DNA from: Hofstenia miamia
Taxonomy: Eukaryota > Xenacoelomorpha > Acoela
Reading direction: 5' to 3'
Assembly (NCBI GenBank): GCA_004352715.1
Contig: SCFE01000044.1
Coordinates: 1,420,822-1,454,062 of the forward strand
DNA: 33,241 nucleotides
A program made the translations under genes and the position numbers. Below the pieces are notes generated by a model. It was not told the origin of the DNA and searched no databases. It saw only the letters and a program-made list of their open reading frames with translations. Shown here piece by piece: positions 1 through 10,278 of the stretch (position 1 is the first letter of the stretch; the number at the start of each line of letters is the position of its first letter).

Positions 1-19
1 CTATTTACTCTATGGTTAT
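1..19 (+). repeat. 3' tail of the 5' LTR
   Basis: These 19 bases recur exactly at 8180-8198. The two copies bracket the gag-pol remnants, so an LTR tail is the simplest explanation. The rest of the 5' LTR lies outside the window. The similarity stops at position 20, where the 3' copy runs into a (TA)n tract, so the last LTR bases may have been lost from the 3' copy. Confidence 0.65.
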
Positions 20-40
20 GCTAACTCTAATGATGCTAGA

Positions 41-58
41 TGGTGACCCATGACTGTT
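41..58 (+). promoter_or_regulatory. Candidate tRNA primer-binding site
   Basis: TGGTGACCC begins at position 41, shortly after the LTR tail. It starts with the TGG expected for pairing with a tRNA 3' CCA end, and TGGTGACCC-type primer sites are known in gypsy elements. The primer tRNA is not assigned. Confidence 0.45.
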
Positions 59-215
59 AAAAGAACCAACCCTCAAAACAGTTACTAAACTTTTCTTGGT
101 GAAACTCTTTGTGAAAACTTTGATGCCCCCTTTGAAATCATAAGTTATTTGCAAAGCCTCATCAAATCTATTACTTACTAAACTGGTCTAGTTTAAGCCT
201 CTGAAAGGACGTGTC

Positions 216-1090
216 TTGCATGGTTTGACCCTTTTATTTTACTATGGAATCATTACCACTATGTACCCCTCTCCCATTTGTTATACTATTGAAGATACAA
301 TGATTAATTACACAGCTACTAATTTAAAAACCCTAAATAAAGCAGAACTCGTGGATCTTGTATTAAATCAAAGCAAACATCTAAATGAAATGGAATCTAA
401 AATACAATCCCTGGAAAGACCATTTATTGTACCAATTCAATCCCACAGTGATACCAACTGCATCTCACAAGAACAATTCTCAATCTTTGAGTCTTCCATC
501 AGAGACAACCTAAATGTATTTTGAAAAAATATATTAGAAACCATTTACTAATTTAAAAAAACTGATGACTAACCTTAATCAAAATCCACTTGCAGCAGCC
601 ACCAATCTTTACCAAGATGCACATCATGGTACAATCCCCTCATCACTGTGGCCAAATCTGCCTGAATTTAGAACAATTATGCCTCCTGCAACATTGCCAC
701 TGGATGTCAGCCCACACATGACTTTCAATGCAAAATCTAAAAAGAGAATATCAATGTTACCATACCAACCATTAAAAACAGATCTCAAACTTGCTAAGAT
801 TCCATGACATCAATGACAATATTAACACACTAATAAGGAAAGCTGTAAACATTCAACTCACAATAGAAAAGAATGAACAAATATACAGTCAAGGAGGAAC
901 TATACAGGTAGCACCTAAACAACATAATACCTCTGTTCAAAAAGCCCCCCTACAAAAGGCTATCAAAGAGAAATCCAACAATTTCACATTCATCAGATTT
1001 CACCAATGTGGGGAAAAAGGACATCTCAAAAAAGACTGCAAATCTTTAGTCTATATGGTTAACAATGAAGGCTTTTGCATATCAGTGTAG
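216..1090 (+). pseudogene. Gypsy gag remnant with damaged zinc knuckle
   Basis: Three open pieces (216-524, 565-807, 791-1090) in different frames make a gag-like region. The first has a charged, leucine-containing segment, possibly coiled coil, around residues 40-65. The last ends in a CCHC knuckle-like motif, HQCGEKGHLKKDC. The first cysteine of the expected C-x2-C-x4-H-x4-C is phenylalanine (TTT where TGT is expected). Gag would package element RNA and form the capsid, but this copy is broken by stops near 524 and by the frame change near 800. The knuckle followed by protease downstream supports gag. The start is not determinable. Confidence 0.65.
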
Positions 1091-1329
1091 AATCACAGGC
1101 TGGAATTATAATTACACTAGCTAACTAATTGACTCTGCAGAAGGTTGAAATAGCAACCTCATAAAAACAGCCCTGATTCCATTAAATAGAATTATTCAAA
1201 CAAACATCAGTAATTCATCTAAGTAACTACTACTTTTTAGGTAAAATATGAAGATAACCAATTTGTATGGCTTCCAGCCAAAGTGCTATCTATAAAGAGA
1301 AGTGCTTAACCTTAATGAATGGTGCTACT
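1091..1329. other. Non-coding remnant before assembly gap
   Basis: No convincing coding or structural signal. It is the stretch between the gag knuckle and the run of Ns, probably element sequence interrupted by the LINE insertion. Confidence 0.4.
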
Positions 1330-2329
1330 NNNNNNNNNNNNNNNNNNNNNNNNNNNNNNNNNNNNNNNNNNNNNNNNNNNNNNNNNNNNNNNNNNNNNNN
1401 NNNNNNNNNNNNNNNNNNNNNNNNNNNNNNNNNNNNNNNNNNNNNNNNNNNNNNNNNNNNNNNNNNNNNNNNNNNNNNNNNNNNNNNNNNNNNNNNNNNN
1501 NNNNNNNNNNNNNNNNNNNNNNNNNNNNNNNNNNNNNNNNNNNNNNNNNNNNNNNNNNNNNNNNNNNNNNNNNNNNNNNNNNNNNNNNNNNNNNNNNNNN
1601 NNNNNNNNNNNNNNNNNNNNNNNNNNNNNNNNNNNNNNNNNNNNNNNNNNNNNNNNNNNNNNNNNNNNNNNNNNNNNNNNNNNNNNNNNNNNNNNNNNNN
1701 NNNNNNNNNNNNNNNNNNNNNNNNNNNNNNNNNNNNNNNNNNNNNNNNNNNNNNNNNNNNNNNNNNNNNNNNNNNNNNNNNNNNNNNNNNNNNNNNNNNN
1801 NNNNNNNNNNNNNNNNNNNNNNNNNNNNNNNNNNNNNNNNNNNNNNNNNNNNNNNNNNNNNNNNNNNNNNNNNNNNNNNNNNNNNNNNNNNNNNNNNNNN
1901 NNNNNNNNNNNNNNNNNNNNNNNNNNNNNNNNNNNNNNNNNNNNNNNNNNNNNNNNNNNNNNNNNNNNNNNNNNNNNNNNNNNNNNNNNNNNNNNNNNNN
2001 NNNNNNNNNNNNNNNNNNNNNNNNNNNNNNNNNNNNNNNNNNNNNNNNNNNNNNNNNNNNNNNNNNNNNNNNNNNNNNNNNNNNNNNNNNNNNNNNNNNN
2101 NNNNNNNNNNNNNNNNNNNNNNNNNNNNNNNNNNNNNNNNNNNNNNNNNNNNNNNNNNNNNNNNNNNNNNNNNNNNNNNNNNNNNNNNNNNNNNNNNNNN
2201 NNNNNNNNNNNNNNNNNNNNNNNNNNNNNNNNNNNNNNNNNNNNNNNNNNNNNNNNNNNNNNNNNNNNNNNNNNNNNNNNNNNNNNNNNNNNNNNNNNNN
2301 NNNNNNNNNNNNNNNNNNNNNNNNNNNNN
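1330..2329. other. Assembly gap of exactly 1,000 N
   Basis: Every base is N. The round length suggests a placeholder rather than a measured distance, so spacing across it is unreliable. It lies inside or beside the minus-strand LINE insertion. Confidence 0.97.
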
Positions 2330-3260
2330 TGCATGTATGCATGTATCATCTGCATATTGATAAATTTTACTGTTTTTTACCTGTTGAGTTATGTCATTAA
2401 CATAGATTGCAAATAGAATAGGTCCAAGAACTGTGCCCTGTGGAACCCCATGGTCTGTCATAATATAATTTGATTTTTTACCATTAAGTATTACTCTTTG
2501 CTCTGGTACACTATTTAATTTAAGTTCTATGTTTTTTGTGAGATTTCTGTTTGTCTTAGGGGAGAATGTTATAAATTGTGATTTTCAATATTTACTTTCA
2601 ATTGATTATTTGAGAAATATTTTGTTAAATTTTCAATGTCATATTGGAGATTTTTAGTTGCATTAAAGGCATTTATATCAGTACTTATAAGGCATGTATC
2701 ATCTGCAAATTGTTATATTTTACTGTTTTTTACTTATTGAGTTATGTCAGTTACATAGATTGCAAATAGAATAGGTCCGAGAACTTTGCCCCGTGGAACC
2801 CCACGGTCCGTCATAATATATTTTGATTTTTTACCATTAAGTATTACTCTTTGCTGATGATTTTTAAGGAAAGTCATTATTAAGTTAACAGATTTGTTAT
2901 CAAAGTTATAATATATTAATTATAAATATAAAATTCATTGAGTTAAAAGCTTTGCTCAAATCAAGGAGTGCAACACAACTACATTTGTTTAGGGTTAAAT
3001 TAGATTTTATTTGTTCTGATATTGATAAAATTGCATCTTGAGTGCTATAACCATTTCATAAACCAAATTGTTTTTTTGAAAGAATATTTTCAGATATCAA
3101 ATATGCTTTTATTTGATTATTTAATAATTTTTCAAATAGTTTACTAAAGGGATGGCCAATGCAAATGGTCCTATAATTTTATGCATTTAGAGGGTTGCCT
3201 TTTATATATATAGGGCTTATGTCAGATTTCTTAAATATATCTGGGAACTCATTATCAATA
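2330..3260 (-). mobile_element. Non-LTR retrotransposon (LINE) reverse transcriptase fragment
   Basis: Read on the minus strand from about 3190 down, broken frames give RT blocks in order: an FSKLFEKLLNNQI-like segment, a STQDAILSI-like segment, CVALLDLSKAFNS (motif A, catalytic Asp), GVPQGTVLGPILFAIYVNDI (motif B region) and YQYADDTCIHA (motif C, YADD), the last running into the gap. This order and the GVPQG / YADD blocks are typical of CR1/L2/jockey-like LINE RTs. Frameshifts and stops occur throughout. It interrupts the gypsy element between gag and protease on the opposite strand. The same family reappears at 32450-33241. Confidence 0.8.
2335..2852 (-). repeat. Imperfect duplication inside the LINE RT
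   Basis: About 165 bp covering the YADD and GVPQG blocks occurs twice in direct orientation, at roughly 2340-2508 and 2693-2852, each ending with the same CCATTAAGTATTACTCTTTG. The copies differ at scattered positions, so each has aged. About 180 bp of other LINE-like sequence separates them. Either a local duplication or two overlapping insertions of the same family would produce this. Confidence 0.75.
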
Positions 3261-3273
3261 ATGCATTGGTTAA

Positions 3274-3728
3274 ATGCAAATAGTAGATAGCATCAATATG
3301 ATAATGATAATGATTAACTGTGTAATGATGAAAGCAACAATTGATACAGGAGCAGCAACTTTGATAATTACAGACAAGTGTGCAACAAAATTAGGTTTCA
3401 AATGCAAAGACTTGAATAGCTGCAATAAATGGTTAATCAATGCATCAGGAGAATACATTGACATGAAAGGAATGATAAATTTAGTGCAAATGAGGATAGC
3501 TAACCAACATTTGAACAATCATTAGTGGTGGTGGACACACATAACAACCTGTTACTGTACAAGGTCATACTAGGTGACTACTTCCTGACAAAAAACAGAT
3601 GTGTCATCCACTATACAAATAGAATGATAAAAGTGAAGGAGGAAGAAATTGAAATCAAAGAAGAAGGAAGACACAAAACGACTATGGTCAAACTAGAGGA
3701 GGACATCTATCTACAACCGCACCAATAA
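3274..3728 (+). pseudogene. Gypsy aspartic protease remnant
   Basis: The frame from 3274 contains ATIDTGAATLIITDKCATKL, with the D-T-G active-site motif of retroviral-type aspartic proteases, about 25 residues in. After a frame change near 3525 the second frame gives YKVILGDYFLTKNRCVIHY, matching the conserved ILGxDFL-type C-terminal block. The enzyme would cleave the element's polyprotein. The frameshift splits it, so it is inactive as it stands. The upstream edge abuts the LINE. Confidence 0.75.
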
Positions 3729-4249
3729 AGACAGAAGACCCAATAACAGCTGACATAATGCTATATAAAAACAAGGGAATTAACGTGAAGAGAGTGTCAA
3801 TGCCATCCTGTATTTGCAAAGTAAAGAAAGGAAAAGGGACAATACCAATCCTCAATGCAACAAACTGAAACATCAACTTGAAGAAATCTAATGTGAGGAT
3901 ATATGGAAAATATGTCAAATCTAATATCAGATTCATCTGGAGAGTCATAGAGGATGATGATGGGGTGAGTAATTTGCATGGTGGATTCAAGGACTTGCAA
4001 ATGAAAACAGCAAGTACTCCACATGGCCAACTCAAGGGTGAGTGGATGAACACCATCAAAGTCACAAGTACTCCCAAAAGCCAACTCAAGGGCATAGGGA
4101 TGAAAGCAAATGATGAAGATGAGTACAGGATACCAGAGATAAGGAATGAAGACTACCAACACCTGGAGGAGAGGGAAATTCAACAATTAAAGCAGATGCT
4201 AGGAAGACACAAATGAATATTCAACTATAGAGAGATAAGTGTTGAACAA
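3729..4249 (+). pseudogene. Gypsy protease-RT linker region
   Basis: A mostly open, lysine-rich segment (frame 3878-4216) joins protease to RT. It contains an imperfect internal direct repeat: a stretch with AAGTACTCC and, 15-20 bases on, CCAACTCAAGGG occurs near 4012-4037 and again near 4070-4093, which repeats the peptide pattern STP-x-x-QLKG. The end (LEEREIQQLKQMLGRHK) resembles the charged segment often seen just before gypsy RT. No catalytic motif. Confidence 0.5.
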
Positions 4250-5400
4250 GTGATAGGCGAGAAACACAGAATAATCACAACAATGGACAAACTGATAAAG
4301 CTGCCAGTCAGGAGAGTGCCAGAGCAAATGAAAGACGAATATAATCACATACTAGATGAATTAATTGACAATAAGATTATTCATCCAAGTGAGAACCCAT
4401 ACACAGCACCAACATTGTTCATAAAGCAGAGAGACAAGTATCAGTTATGCATAGACTTCTGAAAACTGAATGAAGCAACAAAAAAAGACTAGTACCCCAT
4501 TCCACATATAGAGGACATTTTGTACAAGACAAGCAAACACAAATACTTTATGACAATAGATTTATGCAAAGTGTACTGGCAAGTGAAGATGGAAGAAAAC
4601 AACATTGAAAAAACAGCGTTTATAACACCATACAGACTATATGAATGGATATACGTGGCATTTGGATTATGCAACATGCCTGCAACTTTCCAAAGATATA
4701 TCACAAAAGTGCTAAAAAATAAGACACACAGAATGGAAGATGGGGTTGACGCATACATCAACGACATAATAGTGACAAGCAACACAATTCAAGAACACCT
4801 GGAGAAACTTGAAAGAACTTTGACAATATTGGAGAAGGTGGGACTCTGCATCAATGAAAATAAATGTGAACTACTGAAAGAGAAAATAGTATTCCTAGGA
4901 AGAACAATCAAGAAAGACAAAATATGCATGAAAGGCAATGCAAGAGAGATGATCCAAAAAATAGAAAGGCTGAATAACAAGAAAGACATACAGAGGATAA
5001 TGGGATTCTTTAACTATTATGGCACCTTTATCCTGACCACTGCTGGAAAGACAGCAAAAATGACCAAACTGATGAGGAAATCTGTGCCATTCACATGGAC
5101 ATGGCAGGAACAGGAGGAACTATATAACATGAAGGAAGAGCTAAGTGAAGCTGCCATTGCTGAACACACCAGATTATGATGAGCAATTCATCATAGACTG
5201 TGATGCAAGTAAGGTAGTGATCAGAGTGACACTGGGACAAGTAAAGAATGGAAAGGAGGAGTTCTTCAGTTGAAAACTGAAACCAAGTAAGGAAAATTAT
5301 GGATCTACCAAGCAGGAAATGTTGACACTTATTGGTTGACACTTATTGAAAGTATCAAAAAATTCAGGCAGAGAATTTAGAGTGTGCACAAATAATAGTG
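4250..5400 (+). pseudogene. Gypsy reverse transcriptase and RNase H remnant
   Basis: RT blocks appear in order: PVRRVPEQMKDEY, IIHPSENPYTAPTLFIKQRD, YQLCIDF then a TGA, a TAG before YPIP, MTIDLCKVYWQV (motif A), FGLCNMPATFQR (motif B), AYINDIIVTS (motif C) and VFLGRTI. Motif C normally reads YxDD; here the first Asp is Asn. Connection and thumb follow (RIMGFFNYYGTFI). After a frame change near 5180, FIIDCDASKVVI marks the start of RNase H, with TGA stops at 5272 and about 5410. This is the reverse-transcription core of a Ty3/gypsy pol and cannot be active as it stands. Confidence 0.85.
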
Positions 5401-6390
5401 GACTAGCCTGATTGAAAAAATTTTCAGGAGACAAGTCTGGAATAGCATCATGATGGATCGAATATCTAAACAAGTTTACATTCACAATTGAACAGGACAA
5501 AGGAACATTACATAACAACACGGACTTTTGGACGTCACTACCAGAATACCAAAGGGACGAAGTAAAAATAGATGGGGAGAAGAAGCAATTCAAGTTCCTA
5601 CCACATATGGAGTATGAGGGATTACCCAAGATAAATGTGGATAAGAAGGGGCAAGTCGTGTTACCAATATTAATGAGGGAGGAGATATCTGAACAAGAGA
5701 TAATAGAAAAGCAGAGAGATGATGTGGTTCTCAACAAAATATTCAAGAAGATAAAAGAACCCTGAACATTACTATCAAAGCTAACACCAAGCTATTCTGA
5801 GTGCTACAAATGGAAAATCAACAAAAACAGACTACAGAATAACAGAATCGCAATTCCCGATTATTATAGAAGAGAACTGATATGGAAAATACATGAAAGA
5901 GGTCACCTAGGAATAACACAGACAGAGAAAACATTCAATGCAAGATTTATAACTATGGCAGTGAGAAAGGTGATGGAGGAGATAATAAACAAATGCCCCA
6001 CATGTTTATTGAATAACAACAGCACTTCCCAATGCAAAGGGCACTGCTGGAAAAAATTATCACAACACAGCTGAATGAAATAATCCATATTGACTTGCTA
6101 ATGTTGTCTAGAGATGACAAGGGGTACCAACATCTATTGGTAATGGTACCAAATTTTACCAAATATGCAAGAATGATTCTGATGTAAAATACAACAGCAG
6201 AGACAACAGTGGAGATAGTATTAAAAGAATGGATTTTACTACTTGCCCAATGGAGACAATAATAATGGATAAGGAGCCCCATTTTGAAAGTGGACTATTT
6301 CAAGAAATGGCAATGACCCTCATGATAGCTCTCAAAAGTCAAAAACTCTACCATCCCTTCTAAGATCTATTCCAATGATGATTAAATAAC
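5401..6390 (+). pseudogene. Gypsy RNase H end and integrase remnant
   Basis: After the RNase H end, frame 5820-6030 carries an integrase HHCC zinc finger: HERGHLGITQTEKTF ... INKCPTC. A frame change then leads to IIHIDLLMLSRDDKGYQHLL, the start of the integrase core with its first Asp, and another change to MDKEPHFESGLFQEM with the second Asp region. Stops interrupt both. The core fades near 6390, where a YHPF block (usually followed by DGQ and ER) is truncated by a stop. Integrase would insert element cDNA. Confidence 0.75.
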
Positions 6391-6655
6391 CTGCACCAGT
6401 CCATCCTTATTCTGGCACCAGTAAAGAACCTAAAATACATCTGTTACCACAAAATCACCACTACACAACTTGAAACTCTTGCTTACCTCAGCCACAAATT
6501 CTTACAAAATCCATCATACTAAAAACTTTTCTTTACAGCATGTCCTCAGTACAACATTGGGTGGGCGTGTGGCATCGGCTAGATCAGAGCCAAAGGTTTT
6601 TTGTTTGCTTTCATTGTTCGTAATTCCCACCGCACATACTCTGTTGCCACTACAT
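6391..6655 (+). other. Retrotransposon 3' non-coding region
   Basis: No coding signal beyond the integrase. It runs up to the MITE insertion at 6656 and has slightly higher GC than its surroundings from 6560 on (for example GGGTGGGCGTGTGGCATCGG). With 7614-7840 it may form one older LTR-like or untranslated block split by the MITE. Confidence 0.4.
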
Positions 6656-6657
6656 TA

Positions 6658-7611
6658 GTAACACGAAGTTGTCTTTTGGACGTCCTTATGTTAACATTTA
6701 TAGCCATCCAAAAGACGTCAATATCTTTCCTCATACTGGACACAAAAACGACGTGATTTGCTAATAAATAAAATGTTATTCATGATTTGCCACAAACGTT
6801 TTGTATAAAGTTATTTAATTGTGATATCTTTCACAACATGTGATTTTTATAACCATTCTTTTGAAATTTACTCATAATCACACTTCCTACTCATTTTGCT
6901 CACAAACACCATCATTATTATCATTTATAAAGAAGTCTTTTATAATAGAAATTTTGACACTTAAATATCACTTTTGTAAAGGTGCAAAATTTTTTATATA
7001 TTTGCTTTTTCATTAATTTCACTAGTATGCTTCTATTCAATTTTTATTAATATTTACATTTTAAGATATTGTTAAAGTCAAAATATATATTTGCATAAAT
7101 CATTCCAACCTGTGTAAAATATTCATGTTTAAAATTAATGCATGTTTATCTTAAAAATGGAATAATTCATTCAATCATAAATTTTCTATTCAATATTATG
7201 TGACATTATAAAAAAATGATTAAACTTTGTTTAGAAACGTTAATATTTTTAAGAAAAATAGCAAGGAATAAAAAATTTTCAATGTTTCCAAGAGTGAAAT
7301 TAGATGTGTCAAAAGTAAAGCTTTTAAATTCTTCTTTATAAATGATATTAGTGGCATAATTTGTAAGTGACACTACTAGATGTTTGATAGTGTTTAAATA
7401 TTAAGAAGTTCAGTAATAACAAACATGGGTTGTAAACATTATCAGATTAAGTTATCTTACTTCATTTGACTTGCTTTGGAAAATCATGAATAATAATTTA
7501 TTTATTCGCAAATCATGTCGTTTTTGAGTCCATTATGAGGACAGATATTGACGTCTTTTGGACGGCTATAAATGTTGACTTAAGGACGTCCAGAAGACAA
7601 GTTAGTGTTAC
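6658..7611. mobile_element. Foldback MITE, TA-flanked, with long terminal inverted repeats
   Basis: The left arm from GTAACACGAAGTTGTCTTTT (6658) is the near-perfect reverse complement of the right arm ending GTGTTAC (7611). Clear similarity continues about 145 bp inward and fades gradually, so most of the element can fold on itself. TA dinucleotides flank both ends (6656-6657, 7612-7613), fitting a Tc1/mariner-type target duplication. The interior is very AT-rich with no coding potential. It would depend on a transposase supplied in trans. It sits inside the gypsy element's 3' region. Confidence 0.85.
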
Positions 7612-7613
7612 TA

Positions 7614-8198
7614 GGGATAGGCGTCTCAGAAACTAATTGATTGGCGCAAGATTCATAATGCTGCTGACGTCATGCACAGACATTATTTTTAGTTCTGCTG
7701 TTGGCAGGTGATTGCGTATTATTTAACCATGTTTAGTAGTAGTTTTGTATTTTGTTTAAGTAGGGCAACATTGTGCGTGATTGGACAATAAAAATTTAGT
7801 TACTCCTCAATATGGTCGTTATCCTCTCTTACATTATTAGATGGTCAGGAGCAGTTAAACATGCTATGGAGTTGAGGGGGGTTACAAAGTGGGGTATTCC
7901 CATAGGTGTTCTTGGGAGTCTAAACCCTACGCAAGCCCGCTCCTCTCCGGTGTTTCAGCTGATCCAGTGATGTTTGCTCTATTAATTTGATGACCAATAG
8001 CATGTACAACATTAGACGCTATGTATTCTCGATCTCTAGTTACTATTACATTGTTTCACTGAAAGTGCTAATGCTGTTATTTCACGCTAACTACATTCTA
8101 AATTTTGGTGCATGGAATTTCTTTGCCTACTCGATAGTAGATACTATGCTTTCAGAATGCTATAACTCTATTGGTTATTCTATTTACTCTATGGTTAT
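7614..8198 (+). repeat. 3' LTR region of the gypsy element
   Basis: The end is fixed by the 19-bp identity with positions 1-19. The start is uncertain: a purine-rich GGAGTTGAGGGGGG at about 7867-7880, like a polypurine tract, suggests an LTR of about 320 bp beginning near 7880. Upstream, TATTTAA (near 7721) and AATAAA (7787) could be promoter and polyadenylation signals of an older LTR-like segment ending near CTCTCTTACA (about 7833). No coding region. Confidence 0.5.
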
Positions 8199-9355
8199 AT
8201 ATATATATACATACATGCTCATATCACAAATATAATGAAGTAGGAGTTTGTCTTTGCAAATTTAGAAATCAAATCAGAAATGTCTCCATAAACAACCTTG
8301 ATTTTCGTTGTGTACTTGAAATACTAATAATATTCTAATTTAGAGAGCGAGCATAAATTTCAATGTACGATATTTAAAAAATTATGTACTCACATTTGCC
8401 TATGTGCTTTTAAACAGTTCTTTAAATTATAACTTTAATATATTACTCAGGAATAAAGACTATTCTCTTACTAGAATGAATTATTTAAAATTAATTAAAT
8501 CAATTGTTTCTTGAAAAAAAGCTAAGCAAACATAAATTAATGAAAATATTTGAAGGAATAATTGTTATAATTAAACTTTCGATTTGTTTCTTATGTGCAA
8601 TGGATTTCAATACAGTAACATACTACATTACTTTTACTCTGTATTTTCAATTTGTAAATTCTGAAATTAAAGGCTTGTAAGTTTATCAGCATTAAAGATT
8701 CAATAAACTTTTACATTAAATGCATTAACTTTAATTGATTTTATTATTATATTGACATGCGCACCTTAAAATTAATATATGTCGCTATGTACTGATACAG
8801 CAAATTTCTTCTACAGAATTCAAGAAGCATTATCTCATGTGTCACTATGTACGCCTTTTTAATATTTTGGTAGGTACATAGAAATGTATTATAGATATAT
8901 ATATATATATGTTAATTTTTACTATCGAAATTCCGTAGTAACACTGAGTGAATTCTCAAAGACTCACTTGAAACAACTTCTTAGTTAATTTTGGTAATAT
9001 GTGAAAAAAATTATTTGAGATCTTCATGATCTTATTATCTAGCATGTAAAATACATAGAGTTCTCCTTCCCGTCTAAAGAAAGTGAGCTAACCCAAATGC
9101 CTTATAGTTGTCATGCCTTAGTGGTATTTTAGCTACAGTTTCCTAAGTAATAGCTCTCATCCACGAGAGAAAGAAATAAAGCAAATATATGCTAATTAAA
9201 ACACGGGATTGATCAATGGTGGATTGCAACAATTACTTTATCACATCCATTATCTTAGGCGTACTGTACTGAATAACGTAATTGGGCATGACAAAAATCT
9301 TAATCCAACCGGATGGTAGCCTCGAACCTGTTCCAACTTTGGTTTGTATCATTAA
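8199..9355. other. AT-rich intergenic DNA
   Basis: Begins with a short (TA)n next to the LTR end. A second (TA)n lies near 8896-8912. No ORF of substance and no recognised element. Confidence 0.6.
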
Positions 9356-9656
9356 CCCTATTTACACTGTTGTTACTCTTACGTAAGAAATCGATTTTTG
9401 AACCATTTTGAGAAAACCTGTAAAAATATTAAAAGCAATGATTAAGATATGTGCCAAAACACATTATTATTCCTGAATTACATGCAAATAAGAATTTTTT
9501 CTGAATGAGAAATTTTATTTCTTTAATAATATTCAAATTTTTTACATACCTAGTGTTCAGATAAGGAGTAGTGCCCAGGGGACACCAATTACACTGAGTT
9601 TAATATTATTTGTTGAAGAAATCACAGATTTTGAAAAATTCCTTGTTGAAATAGGG
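9356..9656. mobile_element. piggyBac-type MITE with TTAA target sites
   Basis: TTAA (9352-9355) is followed by CCCTATTTACACTG, and the other end reads GTTGAAATAGGG followed by TTAA (9657-9660). The outer 8 bp are perfect inverted repeats beginning CCC, and both flanks are TTAA, the hallmark of piggyBac-superfamily insertion. The 301-bp interior is non-coding. Assignment rests on termini and target site only. A further AGGG-TTAA at 9686-9693 could be an alternative right end with a poorer repeat. Confidence 0.6.
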
Positions 9657-9660
9657 TTAA

Positions 9661-10090
9661 ACATACAAGGGGCAGCTAAGGCTTAAGGGTTAATAATGCA
9701 AATATTCGGAAAATCATTTCTAGACGTACACTATAAAACAGACAGCAAATTGTAATGGCCAGGTATACATTAAACTCATGCCAGCATTTTTACTCTTTAA
9801 TAAAGACGTCTTTAATTTCTGGGTGTCATAGTTCAATATATTATTGATTCTAGGGCAATATCTTGTAAAGTAGTTATAACTGTTAAAACATTTTCAATGC
9901 CATTGCAATGATTACACAGCGTAAATATTCGCTTTTACCGATTTTAGCCATATTTTAAAACTCTTCCTTAAAGGTTTTGATAGAATGTTCTGTATTTACT
10001 CTCACAGTAATTGTGATTGGATGCCTATTTCAGGTGTTGCTAAATTATAAGGAACACTTTATCTTTACTTGAAATAATAGTTAAAGAAAA
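9661..10090 (+). promoter_or_regulatory. Upstream region / 5' leader of the channel gene
   Basis: Non-coding DNA directly before the channel ATG. CCTATTTCAG just before GTGTTGC (about 10026-10035) is a possible splice acceptor for a 5' UTR exon, or for trans-splicing if the species does that. No clear TATA box or initiator can be assigned. Confidence 0.3.
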
Positions 10091-10278
10091 ATGACAGCAT
10101 TATCAGGAAATTCTATCCAGGGATCAATTGAAAGTGCTCTTTATGTGTCACACAAAGCTGAATCGGATTCAAAAATGTCGGATGGGTATGTGAAAAAGAC
10201 ATCATGGTTTTCCTTATATTCTGTTTTGTGTGGAGTAATGATCTATCAATGCACTCAACAGTTTTTAAAATATACACG
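10091..10278 (+). CDS. DEG/ENaC sodium channel, exon 1 (N-terminus and TM1)
   Basis: This exon codes for residues 1-62 and two bases of residue 63 of a DEG/ENaC channel. The ATG has A at -3 and is the first in-frame Met after upstream non-coding DNA. Residues 39-58 (SWFSLYSVLCGVMIYQC and on) are the membrane segment TM1, beginning at the family's conserved Trp. His21 sits 18 residues before that Trp, where the family's His-Gly gating motif lies, but the next residue is Lys22 instead of Gly. The donor GTATGT gives phase 2. A weaker donor GTATTC four bases on gives phase 0. Family members are trimeric plasma-membrane Na+ channels with intracellular N- and C-termini. Homology is inferred from the whole exon chain. 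Confidence 0.75.

Larger units (their letters stand above)
1..8198 (+). mobile_element. Decayed Ty3/gypsy LTR retrotransposon with nested insertions
   Basis: Gag zinc knuckle, aspartic protease (IDTGAAT), RT, RNase H and HHCC integrase remnants follow one another on the + strand in Ty3/gypsy order. Positions 1-19 are identical to 8180-8198, which I read as the shared 3' end of the two LTRs, so the window starts just inside the 5' LTR end. A LINE (2330-3260) and a foldback MITE (6658-7611) lie inside it and must be younger. Stops and frameshifts in every domain make the copy inactive. Several stops are TGA where the family usually has Arg or Trp, fitting C-to-T or G-to-A decay. No env-like ORF is visible. 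Confidence 0.85.

Noticed and set aside
1267-2461. Long open frames of 347-378 codons on both strands
   Set aside because: They are almost entirely runs of N across the assembly gap; only the minus-strand LINE end beside the gap is real.
3688-5746. Several minus-strand ORFs of 66-149 codons
   Set aside because: They are shadows of the gypsy protease, RT and integrase remnants on the + strand and have no motifs of their own.
6470-6658. 62-codon + strand ORF
   Set aside because: Short, without motifs, within the non-coding 3' part of the retrotransposon and ending at the MITE border.
7614-7840. Separate complete LTR with its own primer site (TTATTAGATGGTCAGGAGCAG)
   Set aside because: TATA-like and AATAAA signals are present, but no matching second LTR copy is in the window and the primer-site match is weak; mentioned only as part of the 3' LTR region.
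9316-9331. B-box-like GGTTCGAGGCT on the minus strand
   Set aside because: No A box at the right distance and no cloverleaf; it is probably chance.
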